This document shows positions 8,914-17,723 of a stretch of DNA of 64,000 nt, piece after piece. Each line of letters starts with the position of its first letter. Within the stretch, counting starts at the first letter, position 1. The stretch covers positions 5,890,001 to 5,954,000 of the forward strand of contig JAAHII010000001.1 of the NCBI GenBank assembly GCA_010671905.1, in the 5' to 3' direction. A program made the position numbers and the translations under genes. The notes beneath the pieces were generated by a model. It ran no database searches and was not told where the DNA came from. It saw only the letters and a list, made by a program, of their open reading frames with translations. The DNA comes from Leptolyngbya sp. SIOISBB (GTDB lineage: Bacteria > Cyanobacteriota > Cyanobacteriia > Phormidesmidales > Phormidesmidaceae).

Positions 8914-11442
8914 ATGGCGTCAAGATGGCAGAAATGGGGCAATGGATTCGGGCCAGGGGCGATCGCTCCAGCGTTGATATTGCCGTGGGCGATCGCGGCC
9001 TCAGCCCAAGATATCGCCCCAGAACTGGCAGCCGATCCGCTGCTTTCCCCACTCGTGGACGAACTAGCGCAGGCATCACCTGTCGAAATCACGGGACTGA
9101 CCTTGGAAACCGGTGACGCGGGTCTGCAAATCCAGCTAGAAACCTCTGGTGGCGAATTGTCTACCCCCACCACTAACGTCTCTGGCAACGCCCTGATTAT
9201 CGAGATTCCCAACGCCACCCTGGCAGAAGAATTGCTGGAGTTTGAACCGGCAGACGGCATTGCCCTCGTGCAGGTCATCGCGCTCCCTGGTGATATTGTG
9301 CAAATCGCGATTACCGGCGATGCGGCCCCGCCCGAAGTGACGATCACCCCTGAATCAACTGGATTAGCCCTCGGGGTTACCCCCGGTATCGCTCAAGTCG
9401 GCACCGAGGATGACGCTATTGAAATTGGCGTGACAGGAGAAGACGAAAACGACTATGTCGTACCTGATGCCACCACCGCTACCCGCACCGATACGCCCTT
9501 GAGCGAAACCCCGCAGTCGATTCAGGTGATTCCGCGCCAGGTGCTCGAAGATCAGCAGGTGGTTGAGTTGGGTGACGCCGTGCGTAATGCCAGCGGCGTC
9601 GTGTCGAGTTCGCGTGACCAACGTGGCCCCCGCTTTATCATTCGCGGCTTTAGCAATGCGGCAGTTCTGCGCGATGGATTTCGATTGCTCAACGCGGGCG
9701 GAGGCAATGTGGGCTATCAAGAGTTGTCGAATATTGAGCAGATCGAGGTACTCAAAGGACCGGCATCGATTTTGTCGGGGGCGCTGGAACCCGGAGGTGC
9801 CATTAACTTGGTGACTGAGCAACCGCTGTCAGAACCCTATTATGAATTTGGGGCACGGGTCGGCAGCCGCTTTTTAGTGGAACCCAGCATCGACCTGTCT
9901 GGCCCCATTACCGAAGATGGGCGGGTGCTATATCGATTGAATGCGCTGTTTCGCCGCGAAGACTATTACCGCGATTTTGACGTACCCATAGAAAGGGTGT
10001 TTATTGCTCCGGTAGTGAGTTGGGCCATTAGCGATCGCACCGACTTAACGGTTGAGTTGGAATACAGCAATGAAACCCGCCCTGCTGACTTTAGCGGCAT
10101 TCCCGTGATTGGCGATCGCGTTGCCGATATCCCCTTTGACCGCATCACTGGTGAACCCGACGATGATGCAAACAATGAATTTTTACGGGTTGGCTATCAG
10201 TTTGAGCATCGCTTTAGTGACCGCTGGAAAATCCGTAATAGTTTTCGCTACATTGATTTCGATAATGAGTTTGTTGCTAATACCGCTTTCCAGTTTATTG
10301 GTGATGAAGCGGACGGCAATTTGTTTCGGGGCTGGGTGCAAAATGCTCAGCCAATTGACAGTTACGAACTACAGACCAATGTCGTCGGCGAATTTTCTAC
10401 CGGGTCGATGGAGCATACCCTGCTAGCCGGGGTCGATCTGTATCGCCGCGACTTTAATGCCTTCCGGCGCATTGATCTGAGCCGTCAACCACTGTTCAAC
10501 ATTTTTGATCCGGTCTACGGCGTGCCCCGGCCCGATAGCTTTGATGACCCGATTCCCCAAATCAGCTCAAGTCGGACGGATAATCTTGGCCTCTATGTGC
10601 AAGATCAGATCCAAGTGCTCAATAATCTGTTTCTGCTCGCGGGTCTGCGCTACGACACCGTGACCCAAGATTCAGACAATTTTGACCTGATGACCAGCGA
10701 CAGTCGAAGCGATGATGCGTTTACGCCACGTATTGGCCTGGTCTATCAGCCAATTGATGAAATTTCTCTCTACGGCAGCTATAGCACTTCCTTTCGACCG
10801 AACTCTGGAATCACGAGAGCAGGGGACTTAACTGATCCCGAGGAAGGTCAACAGTTTGAAATTGGCGCTCGCGCTGAGCTACTGGATGGGCGCCTGGCCG
10901 CGAATTTAGCTCTATTCAACATCACCAAACAGAATGTAGCGACAGCAGATCCTAATAACCTGCCGGGAGAGATTTTTGTCGTCGCCACAGGTGAACAACG
11001 CAGCCAAGGTATTGAACTCGACGTCATCGGCGAGATTATGCCCGGTTGGAACATTGTTGCCAACTACGCTTACACCGATGCTGACATCACCGAAGACAAT
11101 ACCGGGTTGGAAGGTAATCGACTCTTTGGTGTCCCGGAGCACAACGTTAACCTGTGGACGACATACGAAATTCAGTCAGGTGATCTGGCGGGCTTAGGAT
11201 TTGGTCTGGGCGTTAATTACGTGAGTGAACGCTTTGGCGACAATGACAATAGCTTTATTCTGGAAGACTATTTCTTGACTAACGCCGCGATTTCCTACGA
11301 GCGAGATAATTGGCGGGCCGGACTGAATTTCCGCAATTTGTTTGATGTGGATTACATCGACAGTTCGGAAGGGTCTCGCACCATCGAAGTGCGTCCGGGT
11401 AAAGGGCTGACGATCATCGGCAGTGTTTCTGTCGAGTTTTAA
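8914..11442 (+). CDS. TonB-dependent ferrisiderophore receptor with N-terminal AMIN domain, second copy
   Basis: About 842 residues. A signal peptide (ALILPWAIAASAQ) precedes an AMIN domain (about 60-140; TGLTLETGDAGLQIQLET), the plug (DTPLSETPQSIQVIPRQVL, FIIRGFSNAAVLRDGF, EVLKGPASILSG) and the barrel ending in GSVSVEF. The ATG at 8914 was chosen because GGAG precedes it and because the signal peptide starts there; an ATG at 8869 in frame lacks both. It is paralogous to the receptor at 1395-4127, with an almost identical domain plan. It is divergently oriented from the MFS gene, and the two share a promoter region with repeated motifs. Confidence 0.93.
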   Translation: MASRWQKWGNGFGPGAIAPALILPWAIAASAQDIAPELAADPLLSPLVDELAQASPVEITGLTLETGDAGLQIQLETSGGELSTPTTNVSGNALIIEIPNATLAEELLEFEPADGIALVQVIALPGDIVQIAITGDAAPPEVTITPESTGLALGVTPGIAQVGTEDDAIEIGVTGEDENDYVVPDATTATRTDTPLSETPQSIQVIPRQVLEDQQVVELGDAVRNASGVVSSSRDQRGPRFIIRGFSNAAVLRDGFRLLNAGGGNVGYQELSNIEQIEVLKGPASILSGALEPGGAINLVTEQPLSEPYYEFGARVGSRFLVEPSIDLSGPITEDGRVLYRLNALFRREDYYRDFDVPIERVFIAPVVSWAISDRTDLTVELEYSNETRPADFSGIPVIGDRVADIPFDRITGEPDDDANNEFLRVGYQFEHRFSDRWKIRNSFRYIDFDNEFVANTAFQFIGDEADGNLFRGWVQNAQPIDSYELQTNVVGEFSTGSMEHTLLAGVDLYRRDFNAFRRIDLSRQPLFNIFDPVYGVPRPDSFDDPIPQISSSRTDNLGLYVQDQIQVLNNLFLLAGLRYDTVTQDSDNFDLMTSDSRSDDAFTPRIGLVYQPIDEISLYGSYSTSFRPNSGITRAGDLTDPEEGQQFEIGARAELLDGRLAANLALFNITKQNVATADPNNLPGEIFVVATGEQRSQGIELDVIGEIMPGWNIVANYAYTDADITEDNTGLEGNRLFGVPEHNVNLWTTYEIQSGDLAGLGFGLGVNYVSERFGDNDNSFILEDYFLTNAAISYERDNWRAGLNFRNLFDVDYIDSSEGSRTIEVRPGKGLTIIGSVSVEF

Positions 11443-11584
11443 GCCAGGAAGGGTGTACGACGGTGTTCACATCAAATCTGCTAGTAACCGAAACAGGGTC
11501 ATTGATCCAGGCGATCCCATAACTGTGCCCACCTCCTTATGGGTGACATTTTGAGGGCGATCGCTCAAGAGAGAACCGTTCAAG

Positions 11585-12700
11585 CTAGCTCGCTAGCTTC
11601 TCCATCTGGAGTTGTATTTGCATCTGAAAGGTTTTGGGATTCAGCCCTGTGCGGCGGCGAAAGGCCCTGGCAAAATAATTGCGGCTGTCATAACCGACGG
11701 CCGCCGCAATTTGTTCCACTGACATTTCAGAGGTCATGAGCAGTCGCTGGGCCAAGGCTAGGCGACAGTTACGCAAATACTGCATCGGCGTGGTGCCATA
11801 CACCGCATGGAACCCTTGATTGAGTTTGAGGCGATTGGTGTTGACCCGTCGGGCCAACGCCTCAACCGTCGGCGGATTGATAATCTGGCTCCTTAAAACG
11901 GATGCGGCCTGATAGATACAGCTCAGCTCAAAGGGAGGTAAACGTGGCTGCTTAATCGCCTGAATTCGCAACGCTACCAGTTCCTGAGCCTTGGCCTCCA
12001 AATACTGACGACGGGTTTTGCCCTGGTATGGACAACTGAGAATTTGCGTCATCACTGACCTCATTGCCGACGTAATGGGCTGACAGTTGGCATAGTCGAG
12101 ATCAACGCTGTGAATATAGAGCGGATCGGGCAGCGCATACTCCAGCATTAGGCTTTCATCAGGGGCTGCATTTGCCTTGAGGCTGGCAATCAGGCAATTG
12201 ATAATCGCATTTTGGTCTAGTCCCGAACGTCCGCCCTGAAACTGCCAATAGGTTTTAAGCATTTCCTCAATCAATCTCTGATTTTGCGGAGAGAGGCGCT
12301 CCATACAAGCTTGAGTGTAAGTTTGGAGGGAATCATGACCTTTGAAAACGACTTCAATCTCGAAAACTCTTTTGCCAACTTGGTGTGCTCCCAAAGTGTT
12401 AGAGGCTGTCATGGGAAGGAATCGACTGGGGAGGTCATTAACTTGAGTAATTGGGAATTCGAATTTAACTCCAGTTTCTTCTGCCGGAAAGTTGTAAATC
12501 ACATGGCGGTGAATGGCATAATCCACAATCACCAAGGTCAAATCATCCCTTAGATGAATATTTTGTCGGTATCCCTGACCAATGGGAGAAGGATAAAGCC
12601 AAATTTCGTCAGAAGGGTCGACATGCAACAATCGCGGGTCGTCTGAGCTCCCAGGCAAAAGCCAGTCGCTGTAGCGGCTTAGAACCGGATATGCTGCCAT
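11585..12700 (-). CDS. AraC-family transcriptional regulator, PchR-like, second copy
   Basis: 371 residues, full-length paralogue of the regulator at 4510-5619: DYDWLLP/YSDWLLPGSSDDPRL at the N-terminus, YGTTPFGYLRNCRL/YGTTPMQYLRNCRL in the C-terminal DNA-binding part. Two helix-turn-helix units are visible (TVEALARRVNTNRLKLNQ and MSVEQIAAAVGYDSRNYF). It is convergent with the TonB receptor and most likely controls the second siderophore cluster. A Fur-like box lies just upstream at 12723. Confidence 0.88.
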   Translation of the reverse strand: MAAYPVLSRYSDWLLPGSSDDPRLLHVDPSDEIWLYPSPIGQGYRQNIHLRDDLTLVIVDYAIHRHVIYNFPAEETGVKFEFPITQVNDLPSRFLPMTASNTLGAHQVGKRVFEIEVVFKGHDSLQTYTQACMERLSPQNQRLIEEMLKTYWQFQGGRSGLDQNAIINCLIASLKANAAPDESLMLEYALPDPLYIHSVDLDYANCQPITSAMRSVMTQILSCPYQGKTRRQYLEAKAQELVALRIQAIKQPRLPPFELSCIYQAASVLRSQIINPPTVEALARRVNTNRLKLNQGFHAVYGTTPMQYLRNCRLALAQRLLMTSEMSVEQIAAAVGYDSRNYFARAFRRRTGLNPKTFQMQIQLQMEKLAS

Positions 12701-12722
12701 GGTGTAAACAGGTAAAGCCTGG

Positions 12723-12745
12723 TCTAATGAGAATAATTTGCACTA
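12723..12745. promoter_or_regulatory. Putative Fur box upstream of second AraC regulator
   Basis: TCTAATGAGAATAATTTGC lies 23 bp from the start codon. It shares the TGAGAAT(A/T)ATT core with the sites at 5645 and 13615. Confidence 0.55.
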
Positions 12746-12863
12746 TACGCTACAGCATTTCACTGGTTTTGTTAATAGTGAGCACCGGACAACACCCGAT
12801 TAATTTGCTTGATGGGGATGGGTAAGGCTGGGTTAAAGCAAATCATTTCCAACCGTCGCAGTG

Positions 12864-13580
12864 TCATTTAGTATTTGGTGCGTGGGGTGGTTCGGCACTG
12901 AGGGCGCGCAGACGATCGCGATCGCACAGGGTAATCAGCCCGCGCTGATAGATGACGGCTGGTTTCAGTTGTTTGAAGAGCCGAACACATTCTTCATAGG
13001 TAATGCCAATGCTGCGGGCGATTTGATAGTACGTGTAGCGCGATCGCAGTTGTGCTCCTGCTGCCACAGTGTCGGTGCCGCCATACTCGGCCATTGATTC
13101 CAGATAGTTGACTAACCGCGTGATCGCTCGTTCTGAGACCAAACCATGTACTCGCTGGTGCAGTTGTTGCAGTCGCTGATTAAAGATCGCCAGTAAATGG
13201 AGCGCCAGTTCGGGCATTTGGGCGAAACTGGTCAGCAAAGCTGGGCGATCGAGGATGAGCACAGTCGCTGGGGCGATCGCCGTTACCGTGGCTGGCGCAA
13301 TGCCGTCACCACACAGTGCCGGTGCCGCAAACAGTTCCCCCGCTGGCAAAATTCGCAGAATCGTTTCTTTGCCTGATGCCGCTATTTTGGTCATCCGCAG
13401 GCGGCCGGAGAGCAACACATGCAAGCCCGCCGGTAACATCTCCCCTTCATGAAACACCACCTCATCAGCTTGGTATGACCTTATACGGCTATTCTCAGCT
13501 AATGGCTGGAGCACTGAGACCTCAAGGTCAGCAAATAGAGGGAGCGAGCGAAGCTGAGTTATGTCAACGGGGGAGGTCAA
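12864..13580 (-). CDS. Crp/Fnr-family transcriptional regulator
   Basis: 238 residues. The N-terminal cyclic-nucleotide-binding-like beta roll spans ~10-130 (DEVVFHEGEMLPAGLHVLLSGRLRM, ETILRILPAGELFAAPALCG). The C-terminal winged helix has YTYYQIARSIGITYEECVRLFKQL. I see no cluster of N-terminal cysteines, so an Fnr-type Fe-S centre is unlikely. The only available start is a TTG at 13580, with an in-frame stop just before it and no clear ribosome-binding site. It is divergent from a methyltransferase/cupin/YwiC group. A Dnr-like role in nitrosative or redox response is a possibility only. Confidence 0.8.
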   Translation of the reverse strand: MTSPVDITQLRSLPLFADLEVSVLQPLAENSRIRSYQADEVVFHEGEMLPAGLHVLLSGRLRMTKIAASGKETILRILPAGELFAAPALCGDGIAPATVTAIAPATVLILDRPALLTSFAQMPELALHLLAIFNQRLQQLHQRVHGLVSERAITRLVNYLESMAEYGGTDTVAAGAQLRSRYTYYQIARSIGITYEECVRLFKQLKPAVIYQRGLITLCDRDRLRALSAEPPHAPNTK

Positions 13581-13614
13581 GACTTAAACCAATCTAAACT
13601 TATGGAGCTAATTG

Positions 13615-13640
13615 TCTATTAGTGAGAATAATTCTTAATT
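13615..13640. promoter_or_regulatory. Putative Fur-like box between crp-type gene and methyltransferase
   Basis: TTAGTGAGAATAATTCTTAA matches the core found before both AraC regulators. It lies 35 bp from the regulator start and about 265 bp from the methyltransferase start, so it more likely controls the regulator. Confidence 0.5.
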
Positions 13641-13676
13641 GGGGGATGATGCAATTCAGGGACAGGATGTGAAGTA

Positions 13677-13830
13677 TTGGGGGTGAGGTTCAAAGTCCAA
13701 GATCCAAGGTTCAAGGTCCAAGGTTCAAGGCAAGCCTCAAGTCTCGACCTTCCCTATTCCCTGTCCCCTATTCCCTACTCCCTGTCCTCTATTCCCTACT
13801 CCCTGTCCCCTATTCCCCCAATTGCTGGCC
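13677..13830. repeat. Low-complexity intergenic tandem repeats
   Basis: Two blocks of short degenerate tandem repeats. The first, about 13685-13745, is built from TCCAAGGTTCAAGG units. The second, about 13755-13820, repeats CCCTATTCCCTACTCCCTGT. Similar C/T-rich filler is frequent between cyanobacterial genes. There is no spacer structure, so it is not a CRISPR. Confidence 0.7.
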
Positions 13831-13903
13831 ATTTCATGAGGTACCTCATAGATTATCTTGAGAATTTTTGTCAAACTCAAGTCAACTTTCTGAGGTGAAA
13901 GCC

Positions 13904-14692
13904 ATGACTCAGACCCAAAGCCGACTTAACTTCAAAACCGCGCCGGTGCATCAGGTGTTAGCGGCTGCGGGTAAAAAAGCCCTGCGACCAGGGGGCTATA
14001 CCGCAACTGAGCAAGTCTTTGCCTGGGCTAACTTTCAACCGGGTGAAACCGTCCTGGAACTTGCTGCTAGCTTTGGCTACAGTGCGATCGCCTTAGCCCA
14101 GCGCTATGGCGTGCGGGTGGTTGGCGTTGAAAAAAATGCCGATAGTGTTGCCTGCGCCCAAGCTAATATTGCCGCCGCTGGATTGACTGAGCAGGTTACC
14201 GTACTTCAGGGTGACATTTTTCATCTAGAGGCCATCACCGAACAGTTTGACTATGTTTTGGCCGAAGCGATCTTGACGATGCAGTCGGATGCGGGCAAGG
14301 CCAAGGTGTTGGCGGGCATTCACGATCGCCTCAAACCGGGCGGCCAATTTCTCAGCCATGAACTGCGGGTTGAGGGAGACCACACCGACACGATTTACCG
14401 TGATTTGTCCACCACGATTCGCGTCAATGCCGCGCCCCTCACTGCCGACGGTTGGTTCACCGCTTGCCAGCAGGTAGGCTTGACCGTCGAACATCACGAT
14501 GCAGGCCCGATGACCCTGCTCAATCCGAGTCGCATCGCTCAAGAAGAAGGTGTCACGACCCTACTCACCATCGGCTGGAATATGCTGACCCGGCCCGTCT
14601 TACGTCAGCGCATCCTCGCTATGCGAGCAGCCTTTGTGCGTCATGGCAGCGATCTGGGATATGTGGTGCTGACGGCTAGAAAGGGCAATTAG
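13904..14692 (+). CDS. Class I SAM-dependent methyltransferase
   Basis: About 262 residues. The Rossmann fold is evident: motif I VLELAASFGYSAIALA, an acidic end of strand 2 (VVGVEKNAD), motif with EQFDYVLAEAILTM, and post-motif LKPGGQFLSHEL. The ATG at 13904 follows GAGGTG and gives a normal N-terminus; a start at 13868 lacks this. The motif I glycine pattern is E-L-A-A-S-F-G rather than E-x-G-x-G-x-G, a mild deviation. Substrate unknown. It heads a loosely spaced group with a cupin and a YwiC-like protein and is divergent from the Crp-type regulator. Confidence 0.82.
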   Translation: MTQTQSRLNFKTAPVHQVLAAAGKKALRPGGYTATEQVFAWANFQPGETVLELAASFGYSAIALAQRYGVRVVGVEKNADSVACAQANIAAAGLTEQVTVLQGDIFHLEAITEQFDYVLAEAILTMQSDAGKAKVLAGIHDRLKPGGQFLSHELRVEGDHTDTIYRDLSTTIRVNAAPLTADGWFTACQQVGLTVEHHDAGPMTLLNPSRIAQEEGVTTLLTIGWNMLTRPVLRQRILAMRAAFVRHGSDLGYVVLTARKGN

Positions 14693-14752
14693 ATTAGCAA
14701 ACGCGGGGCCTTTTGTGATGGGGTCGGCGTTATTGGTTACGCATAAATGCGC

Positions 14753-14998
14753 CATTGTCGTGATGGCATTGCGGTAAGCGTTGCGTTTGGGGGCTAGTTT
14801 TTCGATGAGCGGCTTGAGCGGCTGAATTGGGTTGGTGGTGAGTAAATTGCGTGCCTGGGCTCGCCGTCGCCAATGCTGAGTTGCAGTCAAAGCACCTCGG
14901 GCGATCGTCATAAAGCGACGATTATCCCGATAATGTCCTCGTCCGGCACCCTCAGCTAAATTGGCACCGACGCTATCAGCAGAGCGCACCAACTGCTT
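14753..14998 (-). pseudogene. Remnant of a four-helix-bundle (23S rRNA intervening-sequence type) protein
   Basis: The minus strand encodes QLVRSADSVGANLAEGAGRG followed by a second and third helix (ARGALTATQHW, PLIEKLAPKRNAYRNAI). This matches the central and C-terminal part of the S23/four-helix-bundle family, whose hallmark is the R-S-x-S-I-x-A-N-I-A-E-G stretch. The usual N-terminal helix (W-x-x-A-x-x-L) is absent: upstream the frame runs into the palindromic repeat at 15006-15176. It appears truncated by insertion of that element. The frame stays open to 14600 but loses family resemblance. Confidence 0.6.
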
Positions 14999-15005
14999 AG
15001 GAGCG

Positions 15006-15176
15006 AGGATGATATCAATTCCGCAATTTTGCTTGAGGCTAAGTGGGATCACCTTTCCCCTCCTGGGAGGGGAAGCGGGGTGGGTTGACCATGAGTGTTT
15101 AAGATCGAACCCACCCCGCCGCCGGCACCCCTCCCGAAAGGGGAAAATCGGCACATGATTCAATCCTCATTCCTGA
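15006..15176 (+). repeat. ~170-bp dispersed palindromic element (copy 1)
   Basis: The core contains nested palindromes: TTTCCCCTCCTGGGAGGGGAA, GCGGGGTGGGTT paired with AACCCACCCCGC, and CACCCCTCCCGAAAGGGGA. A second copy lies inverted at 60844-61008. Homology continues outside the palindromes (ATATCAATTCCGC versus ATATAAATTCCGC on the left; GGGGAAAA, then GCAT and CCTGA on the right), so the element is larger than the hairpins. It is a non-coding miniature element and could also terminate transcription. Confidence 0.75.
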
Positions 15177-15348
15177 CCGCCAGTATCCTTCGCGACAAAT
15201 CTCAGTTCACGACAACTTTCCAGATTTCATCAGACAACGCTGCCGCCAACTGATACACCTCTAACTCTCTAAATCCCTGTCCCCTCAATCACCTCAACCA
15301 AACGAGAACAAAACGCCAACCACCCATAATGGGCAACTAATAACCACC

Positions 15349-15681
15349 ATGACTACCCTCATCTCCCCAGAAACCACCACTCTCCAACTCAAAGACCACA
15401 TTAGTTACCCTGAATCGGGGGTGCTCAGCAAAGTCATTTGGAAAGATGACGTGTGTCAGTACAGCCTGTTTTGTCTCGCCGCGAATACCGAAATTTCAGA
15501 GCATACTTCCACTCGCAATGCGACAGTGCAGGTGGTAGAAGGCACCGGATCCCTAACCTTAAATGACGAAACCATTGCCCTAGCGCCCGGTGTCTTTATC
15601 TTCATGGCAGCTAATGCTCCCCACGCGCTCGCCGCCGCTTCCAATCTGGCGTTTGTCCTCACGTTGTCGAGTGCGAGTTGA
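15349..15681 (+). CDS. Small cupin-domain protein
   Basis: 110 residues forming one cupin barrel: SLFCLAANTEISEHTSTRNATVQVVEGTGSL (motif 1 region, with His and Glu) and PGVFIFMAANAPHALAA (motif 2 region with PHAL). Metal binding is plausible, but the first motif lacks the usual second His, so catalysis is uncertain. It ends 4 bp before the start of the YwiC-like gene, indicating co-transcription. Confidence 0.82.
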   Translation: MTTLISPETTTLQLKDHISYPESGVLSKVIWKDDVCQYSLFCLAANTEISEHTSTRNATVQVVEGTGSLTLNDETIALAPGVFIFMAANAPHALAAASNLAFVLTLSSAS

Positions 15682-15685
15682 GACC

Positions 15686-16504
15686 ATGACAACGATCGCC
15701 CCCCAAACCACCCCTCATGCCGGTAAACCGTGGTATTTGCCGACGCTATCGCCAGAGCATGGCGTATACGTAATGCTAGCGGTATCCTTTTTGACTGGGG
15801 TCGCCGCCGCCCAGCACTGGACGGTGGCCACCACACTAGCGCTGATCGGTGCCTACTGTGGCTTTCAGGCTGAGCATCCGTTGAGTCTGCAAATTAAACA
15901 GCGGCGCAGTTGGAAACCGCGATATTTAGTCTGGTTGGGGGTCTATGGCGGTATTGCCATGGCGATCGCCCTTGGGCTACTGTGGCACAGTGCTCAGCCA
16001 GGGGCTCTCGGCATCCTTTACGGGGCTGTGGGAGTGGCGGTCATGGTGGATGGGCTAGCGATCTGGCAGCGGCAACAAAAATCAGTCTGGAACGAACTGA
16101 TAGCTTTTGCCGCTACTTGTGCTGCCGCGCCGCTGGCCTATGTTGTGACCACGGGCACGCTGACTCCCAGCGCGATCGGCCTCTGGCTGCTGAATGCCCT
16201 CTTTTTCTCCAGCGCCATTTTTACCGTCAAGTTGCGTAAAGCTCGCACGGCTTCGGTAACAGCGGGTGTGGCCTTTCATGCGATCGCCACGGGTTTAATG
16301 GTGCTGCTATGGCAGGGACATTGGCTAGCTCCGATCACAGCGGCGGCGTTTGGCATCGCTCTCCTCAAATTTGGGCTGATTCTTTGGCAGCGAGACTGGT
16401 ACTGCAACACCCAAATTCAGTCGGTCGCGATGCTGGAAACGGCAGCTAGCTTTTTGTTTTTGGTGGTTGCCGCCTTATCACAGCTTCCCGCGCATCTTAG
16501 CTAG
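15686..16504 (+). CDS. YwiC-like integral membrane protein
   Basis: About 272 residues with eight or so hydrophobic helices. The opening WYLPTLSPEHGVYVMLAVSFLTG matches the YwiC-like family (H-G-x-Y-x-M). In Bacillus subtilis ywiC lies near fnr and nitrate-respiration genes; here a Crp/Fnr-type regulator is two genes away, an interesting but loose parallel. The ATG at 15686 begins the conserved part; a longer open frame reaches back into the cupin gene. Function of the family is not established. Confidence 0.78.
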   Translation: MTTIAPQTTPHAGKPWYLPTLSPEHGVYVMLAVSFLTGVAAAQHWTVATTLALIGAYCGFQAEHPLSLQIKQRRSWKPRYLVWLGVYGGIAMAIALGLLWHSAQPGALGILYGAVGVAVMVDGLAIWQRQQKSVWNELIAFAATCAAAPLAYVVTTGTLTPSAIGLWLLNALFFSSAIFTVKLRKARTASVTAGVAFHAIATGLMVLLWQGHWLAPITAAAFGIALLKFGLILWQRDWYCNTQIQSVAMLETAASFLFLVVAALSQLPAHLS

Positions 16505-16594
16505 CCTAAAGTGCTGGTGTTCTAGGGTGCGTCATCAATTCAGCCCGGAAAGCTTGAGGGATGAGCACTACCGCGCCCGCATTCATGCCACGGG

Positions 16595-16731
16595 CGGCGT
16601 TGCTGATTTTGGGTATGAATTGAATCGCTGGCAGGAAGAATGACACGAGTTGACTCAATCTCGATAGCGGAGAGCGGGCATCTTGCCCGCGGTTTCGAAC
16701 ACCGGATTCATACTTCGATTCAGCAACGCCC
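16595..16731 (-). mobile_element. 137-bp MITE (copy 1)
   Basis: Ends are near-perfect inverted repeats: (C)GGCGTTGCTGA at 16595 and TCAGCAACGCCC at 16720-16731. The interior matches, in reverse complement, the element at 62549-62685, which also measures exactly 137 bp. Both contain the hairpin GCGGGCAAGATGCCCGC. Inside the ends the repeats continue imperfectly (GTATGAAT). There is no coding capacity. The ends resemble IS5/IS903-group termini (recollection, not a search). Confidence 0.85.
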
Positions 16732-16808
16732 AACCAAAAAGTTGTCGTTAGTTAGACCTGAATTTTATCGTTGAGACATTTGCACTGTTGAGTAAAGTGA
16801 GCTGTTTC

Positions 16809-17111
16809 ATGAAACTATCGGTTAAAGCCACCCTGACTCTAATTGGCTTGGTCGGTTGTACGGGCGCTGGGCAGATACCGAGTGGGGCGTTGACAGGAAC
16901 TGTAGAACGCGTTTGGGAAGATGGATTCAGAATCAATTTGGGCGATCGCTCTGTCAATGTAGATAGCTGGGACCTGTGTGGTGATAATACTCAGCAAAAC
17001 GTGTCGGTCAATGATGAACTCACTCTTGAAGGGGAATTTGATGATCGCGAGTTTGATGCTTCAGTGATTACTAACGCGAGTGGTGAAAATATCTGTTCTG
17101 GACCAGAATGA
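16809..17111 (+). CDS. Small lipoprotein, OB-fold-like
   Basis: About 100 residues. The leader KATLTLIGLVGC ends in a lipobox Cys, giving a short secreted lipoprotein. The rest is beta-rich: LTGTVERVWEDGFRINLGD, SVNVDSWDLCGDN, LTLEGEFDDREFDASVI. This layout resembles small bacterial OB-fold (NirD/YgiW-like or DUF5666-like) proteins. Two cysteines (in DLCGD and ENICSG) could pair. It stands alone; function unknown. The ATG at 16809 is preferred to one at 16788 because the signal peptide starts there. Confidence 0.65.
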   Translation: MKLSVKATLTLIGLVGCTGAGQIPSGALTGTVERVWEDGFRINLGDRSVNVDSWDLCGDNTQQNVSVNDELTLEGEFDDREFDASVITNASGENICSGPE

Positions 17112-17330
17112 ACCCGGTCGGATGCTGGGTGAGGACGATCGCACTGCCTTGAATTCTTTTTTGCAATTGCTCTAACAGTCCACCCATTTTCTATTGTGAG
17201 TAATCATCACCAACTCATTTGCTGTGAGCATTTAATTAACACACCAGGTCATAGAATTTCGGCTGAAGTACACGACTTCAAAACCAGCATAGATTGCCTT
17301 ATTAGGATGATTAAAAATTTGAGAGTCCAT
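17112..17330. other. Gap without a recognised gene
   Basis: No gene, strong hairpin or repeat was recognised here. Confidence 0.5.
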
Positions 17331-17723
17331 TCACGTTAGCGATTTTTTTAGAAGACACATTTGAAAAATATTGCCTTCAACATCCCAGCCGTCACAAACA
17401 ACGTGGTCGTTAAAGCTCCACTCTTGTTCCGGTAGATTGCACTGCCCTCCCATTGATTGGATGCGGGCTCTCAAGTCAGCCAGTGGTTCAGTCGTGAAGA
17501 AAACCGGCTTGATGGGCGTTGATTCGCGCGCCTGAGGGGGGTTCTCAATAGTGACTGAATTCATGTAGGCAGCGGGAGCTTGGATCACCACTAACTCAAA
17601 GTCGCCTGAGATCAAGGCGGTATAGTCCTCTTCGGACTCTCTCACGACTAGCTCAAAGACGTGGACATAAAAATTGACCAGGGGCTGGCGATCGCTGGCA
17701 TAGATGACTAATCCAGATTTCAT
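17331..17723 (-). CDS. VOC-superfamily (glyoxalase/bleomycin-resistance fold) protein
   Basis: 130 residues with the paired beta-alpha-beta-beta-beta layout: SGLVIYASDRQPLVNFYVHVFEL, DFELVVIQAP, FFTTEPLADLRARIQSMGGQC, CDGWDVEGNIFQMCLLK. The C-terminal half retains D-x-x-G-N-x-F-x-M, common in VOC proteins. Metal ligands are incomplete, so it may not be a metalloenzyme. Isolated gene. Confidence 0.8.
   Translation of the reverse strand: MKSGLVIYASDRQPLVNFYVHVFELVVRESEEDYTALISGDFELVVIQAPAAYMNSVTIENPPQARESTPIKPVFFTTEPLADLRARIQSMGGQCNLPEQEWSFNDHVVCDGWDVEGNIFQMCLLKKSLT

Noticed and set aside
13677-13830. Short tandem repeats as a CRISPR array
   Set aside because: Units are contiguous, C/T-rich and variable, with no unique spacers of constant length and no cas genes.
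14600-15163. Full 187-codon minus-strand gene
   Set aside because: Only the middle matches the four-helix-bundle family; the N-terminal third is the palindromic repeat and the end lacks similarity.
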